Shown here in pieces: positions 1-10,959 of a stretch of DNA of 64,000 nt. The DNA lies in the NCBI RefSeq assembly GCF_050624435.1, contig NC_134546.1, forward strand, positions 17,817,001-17,881,000. Reading direction: 5' to 3'. The notes beneath the pieces were generated by a model, which saw only the letters and a program-made list of their open reading frames with translations, was not told the origin of the DNA and ran no database searches. Made by a program: the position numbers and the translations under genes. The stretch is from Tenrec ecaudatus. Lineage: Eukaryota; Chordata; Mammalia; Afrosoricida; Tenrecidae. The first letter of the stretch is position 1. Each line of letters starts with the position of its first letter.

Positions 1-35
1 TTAACCACACCCTAAAGGCGCATCCCTGGAACACC

Positions 36-187
36 ACTGCCATTGAGTGGGTTCCAATTCACAGCGACCCTAAATAGGGTTCCTGAGGCTGTACATTTTT
101 GAGACAAGATAGCCTCATCGTCCCCCAATGGAGTGACTAGCGGGTTTGAACTGCTGACCTTGCAGTTAGCAGCCTACCCCTTACTGG
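36..187 (-). repeat. AfroSINE, reverse
   Basis: Reads as the reverse complement of the tRNA-derived AfroSINE: the 3' segment (ccattgagtgggttccaatt) comes first, followed by the internal part ending in the tRNA B-box region (gggtttgaactgctgacc). Confidence 0.8.
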
Positions 188-245
188 ACTCAATCAGTAG
201 AGAATGAATTCAAGGCATTATGATACCTCCTTGATTTTGTAGCTG

Positions 246-1100
246 CTAGATGCCATCAATTAAGTTCCAACTCACTGGATCCTGTATACAACAGAGCCAG
301 CCCATGCCCGTCGGTCCGGCACCATTCTCAGAATTGTTATTGTGTTTTGAGCCCATTGTTGCAGCCACTGTGTCCATCCATCTCATTGGGCGTCTTCCTC
401 TTTTTCCGTGACCCTCTACTGTACCAGGCATAGGTTTTCTTTTCCTTGACTAGTCTCTCCTGATAACATATCCAAAGTACCCAAGGCAGTCTCACCATCC
501 TTGTTTCTAAGGAACATTCTGGATGTACTTCCTCCAACACAGGTGGGCTTGTTCTTCGGGGAGTTCCTGGTACTTTCACGGTTCTCCGCCAACACCATCC
601 TTCAAAGGCGTCAGCTCTTCGCTGGTCTTCCTTCATTGTCCAGCTTTCCCATGCACATGAGATGATTGGGTCAGGTGCCCCTTAGTCCGTGAAGTGACCT
701 CTCTGCTCTTTACTACATTAAAGAGGTCTTGAGCAGCAGATGTGCCCAGTGCAATTTGTCCTTTATCACCTGACTGCTGGTTCCATAACCGCTGATTGTG
801 AATCTGAGTCAGGGATCCTCAAACTTTTTAAACATGGGGCCAGTTCACTGACCCTCAGAGCTGTAGGAGGACCAGACTATAGTTTTAAAAAAAAAGATGA
901 ACAAATTCCTATGCACACTGCACATATCTTATTTTGAATTAAAAAAACAAATGGGGCAAAAACACCCAGCGGGCCAGATACATGTTCTCGGCGGGCCGCA
1001 TGTGGCCCGCGGGCCGTAGTTTGAGGACGCCTGAAAGTAAAACGAAGTACTTGACAGCTTCAGTCTCTTCTCCACTCATCATGGTGTTGGTCCAATGATG
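246..1100 (-). mobile_element. RTE (BovB-like) fragment, reverse, interrupted by a hAT element
   Basis: The reverse strand matches the 3' part of ORF2 of the afrotherian BovB-like RTE retrotransposon (RTE1 type). Landmarks are cagccactgtgtccatccat near 363, the file of short matches through 660, and cttgacagcttcagtctctt near 1050. The element is cut at 810-1033 by a nonautonomous hAT transposon. Coding capacity is destroyed by stops and frameshifts. Confidence 0.75.
810..1033 (+). mobile_element. Nonautonomous hAT element, OC1/OposCharlie-like
   Basis: A 224-bp element with terminal inverted repeats: it opens with CAGGGATCCTCAAACT and ends with AGTTTGAGGACGCCTG, whose reverse complement matches 14 of 16 bases. 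The internal GC-rich tract around 968-1018 (gcgggccgcatgtggcccgc) is typical of this group. It has no transposase frame. It lies inside an RTE copy, so it is younger than that RTE. A clean 8-bp target duplication is not evident. The OC1 assignment is from memory; a related hAT family is possible. Confidence 0.7.
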
Positions 1101-1179
1101 CATGCTTACCAAGAAATATTAAAGAAGATAAGGCACTGATTGCTGTTATACTCTGATACAGGTTCTTGTGCACGGTTAC

Positions 1180-1300
1180 TTCATCAGTGTCTTCCTCTCC
1201 CAACAGACAACAGTCTCCCTGAGGGCAGGCTGTCTTCTCTCTCCTGGGCACCTAGAACAGGGGCAGGGCAAGCCAGGTGTGCCCGGTGGCTGGAAAGAAG
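1180..1300 (+). repeat. L2 3' end fragment
   Basis: Contains ccctgagggcaggctgtc followed by gggcacctagaacaggggc, the diverged signature of the 3' end of the ancient LINE L2. Confidence 0.5.
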
Positions 1301-1381
1301 CCAGGAAGGAATGAAGAGAAAGAGGGTCAGTGAATATACTCATCATTATCAGTTGCTGTTACAAAAGGACCAATCTTATAT

Positions 1382-1580
1382 GAGCCCACCCTGGTGGTGT
1401 CATGGGTTATCCACTGCGCTGCTGACCACAAGGCCAGAAGTTCAAAGCCACCAGGTACTCCACAGGAGTACGAGGAGGCTTTTTACTCCCATCAGGAGTT
1501 ACAGTCTTGGAAACCCACAGGAGCTGTTGTGCACTATCCCAAGGTTCACTATGAATCAGAATCAACTCGATGATAGTGGG
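1382..1580 (+). repeat. AfroSINE, forward
   Basis: Opens with gcccaccctggtggtgtcat, continues through the B-box-like aagttcaaagccacca and ends in gaatcagaatcaactcgatg, the RTE-like 3' tail of AfroSINEs. Confidence 0.85.
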
Positions 1581-1599
1581 TGATTATGAAACATATAGC

Positions 1600-1836
1600 A
1601 TAGGAGGGTCCATAGGACAGAAAGTGAATTTGAGGTCACCAGGTCCAGCGTGAAGGGAGGAATGACAGCTGATGAGTAGGGGGTACAGAGTTTCTGTTTA
1701 AGGTAACGAAAACCTTCTGGAAGCAAAGAGCAGTCAAGGCTACACAACATGGTGACTGTCATTCGTGCCACCACATTGTACATTTTTAAAATGGCTAGGA
1801 TGAGAAATTGAATGTCATGCACGTTACCGCAGTTTG
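1600..1836 (+). repeat. Old L1 3' UTR fragment
   Basis: Resembles diverged mammalian L1M 3' UTR: ggaatgacagctgatgagta, then gtggtgac-like text, cacattgtacatttttaaaa and a decayed end. Confidence 0.45.
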
Positions 1837-3129
1837 AAAGAACAGCATCAAACAGAGCACATTGTTCTGACCCAGAACAGGTCTGTGGTCTGTGTCCCCC
1901 AAGTGGAAGAAAACGGTGCCAAGAGACACAGAACGTGTGCTGGCCCTGATGCAGCCCATTGTGTAGCACACCATCTGCGCCTGCGTCTACACAGCCCGTG
2001 GGAGGACGCACAAGGCCACGACAGTGCCGGGGTGTGGGAGAGAGGCCTGGCGACAGGGCACTATGTATATGGTTTTCCATAGTGATGGTGTACAGGAAGT
2101 GCCGACGCACTGATGCACTCCCTTCAGACTGGCTAGGTTTCTGTGCGTCTTACTGTAACGAGCAGACACAACACAGGATGGCAGCCTTTTATCAGGAATT
2201 TGCTGGCGCTGTCATTCACAGGTATCCACTCCACGATGCTGAGGTGTGACGCTGCCACCCCCAGAGACCAGTAGAGATCAGGTTGATAACAATACTGACA
2301 ATAAAAGGCAATAATGACAATCATGGACAGAGATAGGCTATTTGGGCCAGAAGTGGCTTATGAGGGGGTCACTGGGACTGGGTCTGTTTGAGCAGATGAA
2401 GCAGTCACTGGACAGCCCTGGCTGGCTCGGGGCACCCTCTTGAGAACTCAAGGACAGGGTCACCTCTGGCTTGTGTTCTCAAGCGGGTCCCTGGATGCAG
2501 TGCCTGTAACAAAAGCACAGCGTGCAGGCTCGGAGACAGAATGCATGGCCCATTCCAAAGAGAACCCCCCCTGAAGCCAGGCAGTGGGATGTGCAATGAC
2601 TGGCCATGAAGAAACGGCATCTCCTATATTTCTCCCTTGCGTCACTTTTATTCAGGGGAAATTTTGGCATAAATCTTAGAGAATGCAAGTTCCTTCCTTC
2701 CTCTCCTCCTTCCTGCAGCCGGTACCAATTAGGCACGCAGGGTGGGCAGGTGCCTTTAGAGGACATCGGGCCTATCGGAAGCCGGGGACGCCAGTTGGTT
2801 CTTTCCTGAAGGAAGAACCTGCGGGACCCTGAGCTCCCGTGGTCTGTAGGGACAAGGAGAGTCTAGTGATGCCTTGCCCTCTGTAACTACAGAGGAGGGA
2901 CGAGGAGACTCAGGACCCTGCTGTCCAGTTGATGGCCTCACGCAGAGCATCTGTTCTCTTCCACCATGTGTGCTGGTGTCTGGTGGACATGTTTCCATTG
3001 CAGGGACTGTGGCAGACAGGCTCTAGAGAGGCTCCTGTGATTTCTGACTCCTGGCGTGCTTGCCTGTGTGTTGTCCCCTTGCCACCAGCTTGGGTGAGAC
3101 TCAGGACTTGCTTCTAACAGCATGCAGCA

Positions 3130-3336
3130 CAGGGATGGCGGGTCCCTCCTGGGAGTCCCTTACATATCGGAGATTGGCTTGCTGGCAGATTCAATCGAGA
3201 GACTCCCTAAGAAAATGGTGCACCTATCTAGAATTGATTGTAGTGAGGACTGTATAACTCTTCTTGATATGATTGGATTATTGAATTGCATGACATGTGG
3301 ATGAAGCGACAATAAAACTTTTTTTTAAAAAAAGGA
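3130..3336 (+). repeat. LINE 3' end with A-rich tail
   Basis: A segment ending in gaagcgacaataaaact followed by a T/A-rich tail. Structure fits an afrotherian LINE 3' end with AATAAA; the exact family is not certain. Confidence 0.4.
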
Positions 3337-3580
3337 ATTTGTGCATATAAATACCATTCATTTTTTTTCCTCCTTTAAGTTTGCTTTAAAATAGCATCTC
3401 GTGTTCCTCCCTTCCTTGGGCACCTTTGTTCCTGTCCTTCATGTTCCAGGAAGCCACAAGTAACTTAGAAAATGTGCTCTTTTCTACTAGTGTAGAATTC
3501 TCTGTTGTGGGGTGTGCGTGGTTTTTGTTCATGGGTACATGAGTTTTTATTCTTATGTTCTAGGTGGACTTGGAGTAATC

Positions 3581-3757
3581 GCTCATTGCCACCGAGTCAA
3601 TGCTGCCTCGCAGCCTTCTCCCCTGTGGGTTTCCAAGACTAACTGTCGATGGCAGTAGAGAGCCCAGTCTTTCTCCCTAGGAGCTGCTGGGGGTTTCAAA
3701 CTGTTGACCATGCAGATCACAGCTCAGTGCACAGTCACCACACCACCAGGGCTCCTG
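3581..3757 (-). repeat. AfroSINE, reverse
   Basis: Starts with ctcattgccaccgagtcaat and ends with caccaccagggctcctgg, the reverse complement of the AfroSINE 5' end. Confidence 0.85.
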
Positions 3758-4119
3758 GTAGAGACTTGAGACTCTTAGAGGGAGGGATTGTATAGTTCTC
3801 ATTTTGAACCGAATCCTCAAGGACAGCAAGGGCCCCCCGATTGGTAGTAGTACTCATATGCAACGGAAGTGAGGTGACATACAGGTTTGCCAGACGAAAG
3901 GTAGATGCTGTGTGAACCGTATGGACCAGAAAAGGAGACCTCAGCATGGGGAGGGGGGCGTGTGGAGGGGGGAAGAGACTGCCCAGGAGATAAACCTGAT
4001 TCCGACTTGCCTTGTTCACTTCTATCTGTGTAAGGGTACCAGGAACATGCGGGCTTTTATCCAGATTTTACCCCGGTGTGGCTGTGGATTCGTACTGAAG
4101 GCTAGAAAGCATAGTGCAT

Positions 4120-4297
4120 GGAGGTGCCTTGAGTGGAGCATGTGGTTAATGCACTCAGTTGCGAATGGGGAGGTGAGAGGTTCAGGCTCTTCCAGAGGTG
4201 CTCAGAGAAGGGCGTGTTCTCAGTGTGAAAATTCAGTCATTGAAAACCCTGAGAAGCACAGGTCTCTGACGCGCGGGAGGTCGCCAGGAGTCAGGAA
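4120..4297 (+). repeat. AfroSINE (second subfamily), forward
   Basis: Contains gtggttaatgcactcagttg, then ccagaggtgctcagagaag and cagtcattgaaaaccctgag, as in the AfroSINE variant with a second internal block common in elephants. The 3' tail is ggtcgccaggagtcaggaat. Confidence 0.75.
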
Positions 4298-4321
4298 TGG
4301 CCACTCTTAAAGAACCAAACC

Positions 4322-4484
4322 GAACTCACTGCCATAGAGTCAATGCTGACTCACAGCGCCCACTGTGCGCTTCCAAAACCATCACTATTTATCGGAGTAG
4401 AAAGCCCAATCTCTCCCTCAGAGCTGCTGGTGGTTTTGAACTGCTGACCACGCAGAACTGGGCCCGCTGTACCACCAGGGGTCC
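4322..4484 (-). repeat. AfroSINE, reverse
   Basis: Begins actcactgccatagagtcaa and ends accaccaggggtcc. It lies head-to-tail inverted 25 bp from the preceding forward SINE, so the two can form a hairpin. Confidence 0.85.
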
Positions 4485-4842
4485 ATACGTTATAAGGAAA
4501 GTAGTAAACATGATCTTGAAATCACACAACCTGCAGACGCCCACCATCACCTTTTGCCAGCCTTGTCTCGAGTCCCACTATGCAGACACACACACATCCA
4601 TTCTGCCTGCTCTGTTGACAGTTTTCCATCTTTTTCAACAGTATGGCTTTTCTTCTTCCTCTTCCTCCTCTCCTCTCTCCTCCTCTCCAAGGACATCCCT
4701 CCTCCTCACCTGCAGGTCATCTGTGTAACAAACCATGGAAGCAAACTGGGGTGTGCCCACTCACACAGGTCATTGTGTACAAATATATTATGCACAAATA
4801 ACAATAATATATTGTGTATCAATACGTATACATCTGTTCATT

Positions 4843-6225
4843 TAAAAAATAATTTTATTAGGGGCTCATATAATTCTTATCACAATCCATACATACATCA
4901 ATTGTATAAAGCACATTTGTACATTTATTGCCTTCATCATTCTCAAAATATTTGCTCTACACTTAAGCCCCTGGCATCAGGTCCTCATTTTTCCCCTTCC
5001 TCCCTGCTCCCCACTCCCTCATGAACCCTTGATAATTTATAAATTATATTTTTGTCATATCTTGCCCTGTCCAATGCTTCCCTTCACCCACTTTTCTGTT
5101 GTCTTGCCCCAGGGAGGAGGTCACATGTAGATCCTTGTAATTGGTTCCCCCTTTCCAACCCACCCTCCCTCCACCCTCCCAGTAACGCTGCTCACACTAC
5201 TGGTCCTGAAGGGATCATCCATCCTGGATTCCTTGTGTTTCCAGTTCCTATCTGTACCAGTGTCCATCATCTGGTCTGGCCAGACTTTCAAGGTAGAATT
5301 GGGATCATGATCGTGGGGGTGGGGAGGAAGCATTTAGGAACTAGAGGAAAGTTGTATTTTTCATCGTTGCTACATCGCACCCTGACTGACTCGTCTCCTC
5401 CCCCCAACCCTTCTGTAAGGGGATGCCCAGTGGCCTACAGATGGGCTTTGGGTCTCTACTCCATACTCACCCTCATTCACAATGATATGATTTTTTGTTC
5501 TGATGATTCCTTATACCTGAATCCTTCGATACCTTGTGATCACACCGGCTGGTGTGCTTCTTCCATGTGGGCTTTGTTGCTTCTGAGCTAGATGGTCACT
5601 TGGTTACCTTTAAGCCTTTAAGACCCCAGACGCTATATCTTTTGATAGCTGGGCACCATCAGCTTTCTTCACCACATTTGCTTATTCATCCACTTTGTCT
5701 TCAGTGGTTGTGTCGGGAAGGTGAGCATCATAGAATGCCAATTTAATAGAAGAAAGTATTCTTGCATTGAGGGAGTACTTGAGTGGGGGGCCCAATGTCC
5801 TTCTGCTACCTTAATACTAAACCTATAAATATATGCACATAGATCTATTTCCCATCCTCATATATAAATATATTTGCATATATATATATATATAATCTTT
5901 ACCTAGACCTCTATAAATGCCCTTTGCCTCCCAGCTCTTTCCTCTATTTCCTTTTACTTTACTCTTGTCCCACTATCATGCTCAGTCTTCCTTTGAGTTT
6001 CAGCAATTCCTCTTGGTTACATTGCCCTTGATCATGCCCTACCAGGCCTCCCACACCCTCTTCACCAGCGATTTGAATCACTTGTTGTTCCCTTGTCCCT
6101 GGGTTTGTTAACACCACTATCTTTCCCCCTACCTCCCCCTCTCCCATGTCCCCCTGGAACTGTTGGTCCCATTGTTTTCTCCTCCAGATTGTTCATCCAG
6201 CCTATCTTATTTAGACAGATCTGCG
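4843..6225 (-). mobile_element. 5'-truncated L1 (afrotherian 3' UTR), reverse, with 13-bp target duplication
   Basis: The reverse complement is an afrotherian L1 3' UTR: the polyadenylation signal and end correspond to aataattttattaggggctc at the left. The 13-bp sequence acatctgttcatt is repeated exactly at 4830-4842 and 6226-6238, which marks a normal target-primed insertion of about 1.38 kb. No ORF2 coding sequence is retained. The long frames seen here (for example 5052-5591) are chance openings in the UTR antisense. Confidence 0.9.
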
Positions 6226-6684
6226 ACATCTGTTCATTCTTACCAAAATGGAATCCTACTCTGTGTATGAGTGTCACACATTAAAGTATTAGATTTCGTT
6301 CATCTATCTTTTTCTGCAATTAGCCGTTCTTAAACTTATTACTGTTGAAAATAGCAGGAGGTCATTTGATAGAGACTAGCTTTATTTATTTATTTTTAAT
6401 TCACCGTATGCCATGGCCCTGGCCATTCCACAGTGGAGTCACCTTTCATGCCCCGTCCAGTGTTGTGCTTGTCGGAGCTTTGGCCCCCAGCAATGCTTTG
6501 AGGTGTCTGGAACGTGTCACCATCGGCTGCAGTGCTTGGAGTTCTGCAGGCAGCCCACAGTGTAGTCGCTGAGTCAGCAGACCAATACAGACAGTTTTCC
6601 ACCAGGACCTAATAATCCAACCACTATCAACCCAGTGAGTCCGGAATAACTCTAGAATTTGTACCAGTTTGATGGATGTAAAGT

Positions 6685-6783
6685 GAGTTCGGCGGTTGAG
6701 TGCTCACTTTCCCATGCTGGAGACCCAGGTTTGACTCCCACCCAGAGCACCTCCCGTGCAATCTCACAAGGGCTCCTTTGGGG
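6685..6783 (+). repeat. tRNA-derived SINE fragment
   Basis: Contains ggcggttgagtgctcac and the B-box-like aggtttgactcccac, followed by cagagcacctcccgtgcaat. Related to the fuller copy at 16341-16628. Confidence 0.6.
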
Positions 6784-6835
6784 CCTAATTAGAGGAGACA
6801 TATTTAGACAACTTCCTTATCATTACCATTTAAAA

Positions 6836-7155
6836 CAGTGGTTCTCAACCTTCCTCATGCCGCGACCCTTGAATACAGTTCCTCATGTGGTGGTGACCCC
6901 CAACCATAACATTATTTCTGTTGCTACTTCATCACTGTTGTTTTGCTACTGTGATGAATCATCACGTAAATATCTGATATGCGGGATATATTTTCATTGT
7001 TATAAATGAAACATAATTAAAGCATCGTGATGAATCATAGAATAATGTCATTAGATATTGTGAAATATTTGTGTTTTCCAATGGTCTTAGGCAACCCCTG
7101 GGAATGGGTCATTTGACCCCTAAAGGGGTCACGACCCACAGGTTGAGAAGTGCTG
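6836..7155 (-). mobile_element. SPIN-like hAT element, 320 bp
   Basis: Termini are CAGTGGTTCTCAACC at the left and GGTTGAGAAGTGCTG at the right. The interior has the SPIN landmarks cctcatgtggtggtgacccc and ggggtcacgacccacaggtt. Flanks are atttaaaa (6828-6835) and ctctaaag (7156-7163), a diverged 8-bp duplication resembling the NTCTAGAN preference recalled for SPIN. No transposase is present. Orientation is opposite to the copies at 35.6 and 50.2 kb. Confidence 0.85.
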
Positions 7156-7212
7156 CTCTAAAGCCTTTGCAAGCCATAACCTGTGTCTGTTTATTGTATT
7201 GCCCTGTAGCTT

Positions 7213-7328
7213 AAACTCACTGGGTTCCCTCGTCTCAGAGTCTCATCTTTCTCCTCCCGAGTGACTGATGGACTCGAACTGCTGACCTTTCAGTTCACAG
7301 CCCCGCATGTAATCCACTCTGCCGTCAC
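7213..7328 (-). repeat. AfroSINE fragment, reverse
   Basis: Partial copy with aaactcactgggttccctcg at the left and tcgaactgctgacctttcag near 7275. Confidence 0.7.
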
Positions 7329-7355
7329 AGCTGTGTGGGTTAGGGCAAACAGAGC

Positions 7356-7562
7356 AAAGCCCATCGCCATCGAGTTGATTCTGACTCATAGCCAGCGTGG
7401 AAGTGTAGGACAGTGTGGAAGTGTTCCCTAGTGCTCTCAGTCTGTACTTTTGTCATGAAAGCAGAATGCTCTGTCTTTCTCCCCGTGAGTGCCTGGTGGG
7501 TTTGAACTGCCGACCTTTTGATCTGTAGCTGAATGCTTAGCTGATGCCCCCAGGGCTCCTCG
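7356..7562 (-). repeat. AfroSINE, reverse
   Basis: Begins cccatcgccatcgagttgat and ends atgcccccagggctcctcg. Confidence 0.85.
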
Positions 7563-8894
7563 TGAGTTAGAGCACCATACGCAAATTTATCATTTGAGTC
7601 TATCAGCATAAGACTCCATAAAGTGGCATCCTTAAGTTAAAAGTTAATGTTATTACCTCAGCTTTTATTGATGTTTGCTATTATATTAAAAATAGCCGTT
7701 GGAAAAAATATTTCTGCCCATCTTGCAAAGCCGCAGCCAAATAGATTGCTCATCTTCCAGTAAACCTGCAAAGTTCCTCTGAGACAGTTTATCTACACAC
7801 AGAGCAGCCTGCTTCCTCAAAACAGTCTGTCTGAAATGTTGGTTTTGAGTGGCAGGTTGTGTGGAAGGGAGCAAGAAATGCCGAGGCTTCAAAGGCTTTC
7901 CTTGTGGGTGGATCTGACTCCCTGTTAGCCAACAAGAAGTGTCTTCCTTTCCGAATCTGGTGTCCCCTTGGCTTTAACTGCCAGAAGCTATACAGCGCCT
8001 GTAAATGTCATTCCTACTAAATGTTAACCTCTTTAAAAAATGTTTCCTTTAAGAGTCTTCTTTTAAATGTACTTCTGCTGTTGTTTCTAAATCGACTTTG
8101 TTCAGACTTAATTTCCATAAAAGAAGCACAATGGTTTTTATCATTAAGTGTACATTTAATGTTGTGACAAATATATGAAGGGGTACGCCCCACCCCCCAA
8201 AAAAAACCCGAAAAGAGCTCCGGTGGGCAGAGCTTTCTTAGTGTGCATGTTTCCTGCTAGGTTAGCAAAGAGCAACTCGCTCTGAGTTAGTGCACCCAGC
8301 GGTGTCACCTGGGAAAGTTCTCTCTGGACACAGTGCATTTTTCTGTAAAAGAGTGTCTCTTGAACCGCGTTTTTTTTGGAGGGCTGATTTAAGAGAACAG
8401 CATGGGGCTGTTAAAAATTATTTCCTGCTTGGGAAAAATGCTGCAGAAGCTGTTGTGATGTTGAATACAACTTACAAGGACAGTGCTGTGGGAAAAACTC
8501 AAGTGTACAAGTAGTTTTCTTATTCCAAAAAAAGATGAAATGTCTATTGATGACAAACCTCATTCTGGATGTCTGTCAACTTCCCCAATGGACGAAAATG
8601 TCAACTTGTAGTGCATTTGGAGTTCATTCCACTGGGGCAGACTGTTAATCAGCTTTCTATTTAGAGGTCCTGAAAAGATAGCCTAACAGTGTGCGACAAG
8701 AAGGCCTGATTTCACTGCCCAGCACCTCAGCATCCCCATAGTAATAAGTGCTTTGCTGTCGCTTGTCTTGTGGCGCATCGTCTTGAGCAGCTGGCTGCTG
8801 CTGGGCCTGCTATATACTTTGTATATACACTTTGTATGTAACAAGGAAACTTTGTGATCTTCAGAGTCACTGATACATTTGGGTTCACTCTTGT

Positions 8895-9220
8895 AGTCAT
8901 TGTGTCGATCCATCTCCTGGAGGACTTCCCTCATTTTGCCAACTCTGAACTACGATGTCATTTTCTAGCAATTAAGTCTCTCCTGGAGACATGTGCAAAG
9001 TCAACAAGCCAAGGAGACCTCACCGTGTTAGCTGCTAGGGAGCATCCTGGCTGTACTTTGTCCTCCGCCTGATTTGTTGGCCCTCCTTGCAGACCTCAGC
9101 ACATCCATCTTTCTTCACCAGTCCCGCTTCGCCTTGTTCATTGTCCATCTTTCACATGCATAGGAGGGGATGGGACCTTAGTGGTGACAATGACATCTTT
9201 GTACAGCAGTCTTTTCTACA
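8895..9220 (-). repeat. RTE (BovB-like) fragment, reverse
   Basis: Reverse-strand match to the RTE ORF2 3' region: gtgtcgatccatctcctgga at 8902, gggagcatcctggctgtact, and gtccatctttcacatgcata. Confidence 0.7.
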
Positions 9221-9234
9221 GCAACGCGGACACA

Positions 9235-9660
9235 TGTCACAAGGATTCCTGGCAGCACTGCTCCCAATAGCCGAGAGGAGGAAAGGACGGAAATGTCCCG
9301 GAACTGATGAACAAAAGGCAGCCCATGCCCAACCGTGGGCTACTTACTGCTCAGCCTGAAAGAGAAATGAAGGCCTGATGCAGCATGGAGGAACCTGGAA
9401 AGCATCATGCTGAATGGAATACGTTAATCACAAAAAGACAAGTGTTACATGATCACACTTAGATGGAATATCAAGAACTGGCAGATGTATAGGAACCAAG
9501 ATTTATCCATGATTACCAGGGTCAGGGGGAGTGGGGCAGAGGGATCGGTTGTTTGGGAAGCAGTGGGGTGGTTGGTTGTGGTGATGGAGAAGTTGACCAT
9601 GATCCATGATGGATGGGTAACATGATCATTGTCGTCAATGGTGCTGAAGTGCGGGTGCCG
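9235..9660 (+). repeat. Old L1 (ORF2 end/3' UTR) remnant
   Basis: Resembles L1M text: aggaacctggaaagcatcat, gctgaatggaatacgttaat, cacaaaaagacaagtgttac and a GT-rich end. Heavily decayed. Confidence 0.5.
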
Positions 9661-9864
9661 AAGTGCGGGTGTCTGTATCTCACTCTCGTCAAGTCAATTC
9701 TGACTCATAGCAACTTTAGTATTTGTTAATTCCATTTTCCCACAATATTTTTGAAGTCTTGGAGACCTGTAAACTTTTCCAATGAACTTTTGAAGCCCCC
9801 TCTTGAAAATAGGGCAATTCACAAAGGAAAAGAAACCGATAGATCTTGAGACGCAGAGAAGTCT

Positions 9865-9985
9865 TCGGCAGAAAATTTGCCCAGTGCAGTGCGTGGTGTA
9901 CGCTCTCTGGGATGTTGCTCGCAGGGGCATTTAGTGTTGATCCAAATAGAATGAAATCCCTGCTGGTCTTTTCCCAGCCTATCCA
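9865..9985 (-). repeat. RTE (BovB-like) fragment, reverse
   Basis: Contains ttcggcagaaaatttgccca and tagtgttgatccaaatagaa, matching the RTE 3' region on the reverse strand. A short AfroSINE/RTE tail (caagtcaattctgactcata) lies nearby at 9690. Confidence 0.6.
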
Positions 9986-10240
9986 TACAGATGAGTGTTT
10001 CTTCACCAGGGACCAGTTTACTCCTAGGGGACATTTGGCAATGCTTGGAGACATTTGCTTTCTTTCAATTAAATTATGAAGCTGGCCAGGTGCTAATGGT
10101 ATCCAGTAAGAAGAGTTCTAGATGGCACCAAACATTTTAAAACGCACAGAGCAGTCCCCTAAAACAAAGACTCATCCAACCAAAAGTTTCAGTCGTGCCA
10201 AGATCGAGGATCCCTGCTGTGGGGGCATCAAATAGAAAAC

Positions 10241-10380
10241 CTGACCAGTTGCTGTACGGTCAATTCCAACTCTTGACAACCCCGCCCGCTGAGCACAGCA
10301 TTGCGGCCCACAGGACTTTCATGGTCATGGCTTTGTGGAAACAGACCACCAGACCTGCTGGCTGACTCTAACCCCCATAC
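10241..10380 (-). repeat. AfroSINE fragment, reverse
   Basis: Starts near tgaccagttgctgtacggtc. Diverged 3' half of an AfroSINE. Confidence 0.6.
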
Positions 10381-10441
10381 CTGTTTTTGTTTGAGAGAGC
10401 CCATAAGCAAAGAGTGATTTTTACAATAAAAAAAACCTTTT

Positions 10442-10627
10442 TGCTCACTGCTATCTAGTCCATTCTGATGCATGGTGACTCTGCAGGACAGGGTAGACCT
10501 GTCCCTGTGAGTTTCTGAGATTAACTCTTGACGGGCGTGTAGAAAGCTGCTTCTTCCTTTCACAGAGAAGCTGGGGGGCTCACACTGCCAACCACAAGGT
10601 CGTATCTCCCACTGTGCCACAGGAGCT
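10442..10627 (-). repeat. AfroSINE, reverse
   Basis: Starts tgctcactgctatctagtcc and ends in ccactgtgccacaggagct. Confidence 0.8.
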
Positions 10628-10959
10628 AAATGGATGAAGAGAAGTCATGTTCATACATTTTTATTAGTATGTGACCACACCAGCTCATTCACCCGGCACC
10701 CACGGCGGCTTTCATGGGACAGCAGTGGAGCTGAATATTTGCAACAGAATATTTGCCATATTTGGTTCATAAACTCTAAAATGTTTACTCTCGAGCCCGT
10801 TAAACGATATAGTTTATTTTAGAAAGATCAGCACAAAGCTGGTTCCTGTAGGCAAAGGTGAAAGATGTACCAATGTCCAACTTCTCCACACTGCTGTAGC
10901 TATCATCTCTCATCTCTGACATTAATCACCTCCCCTTTCCTCAGAACTCTCTCACCTGT

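Noticed and set aside
1562-2110. 182-residue reverse open frame
   Set aside because: It overlaps a decayed L1 3' UTR and has no family resemblance.
5052-5591. 179-residue forward open frame
   Set aside because: It lies wholly within the antisense of an L1 3' UTR; similar frames recur in every copy.
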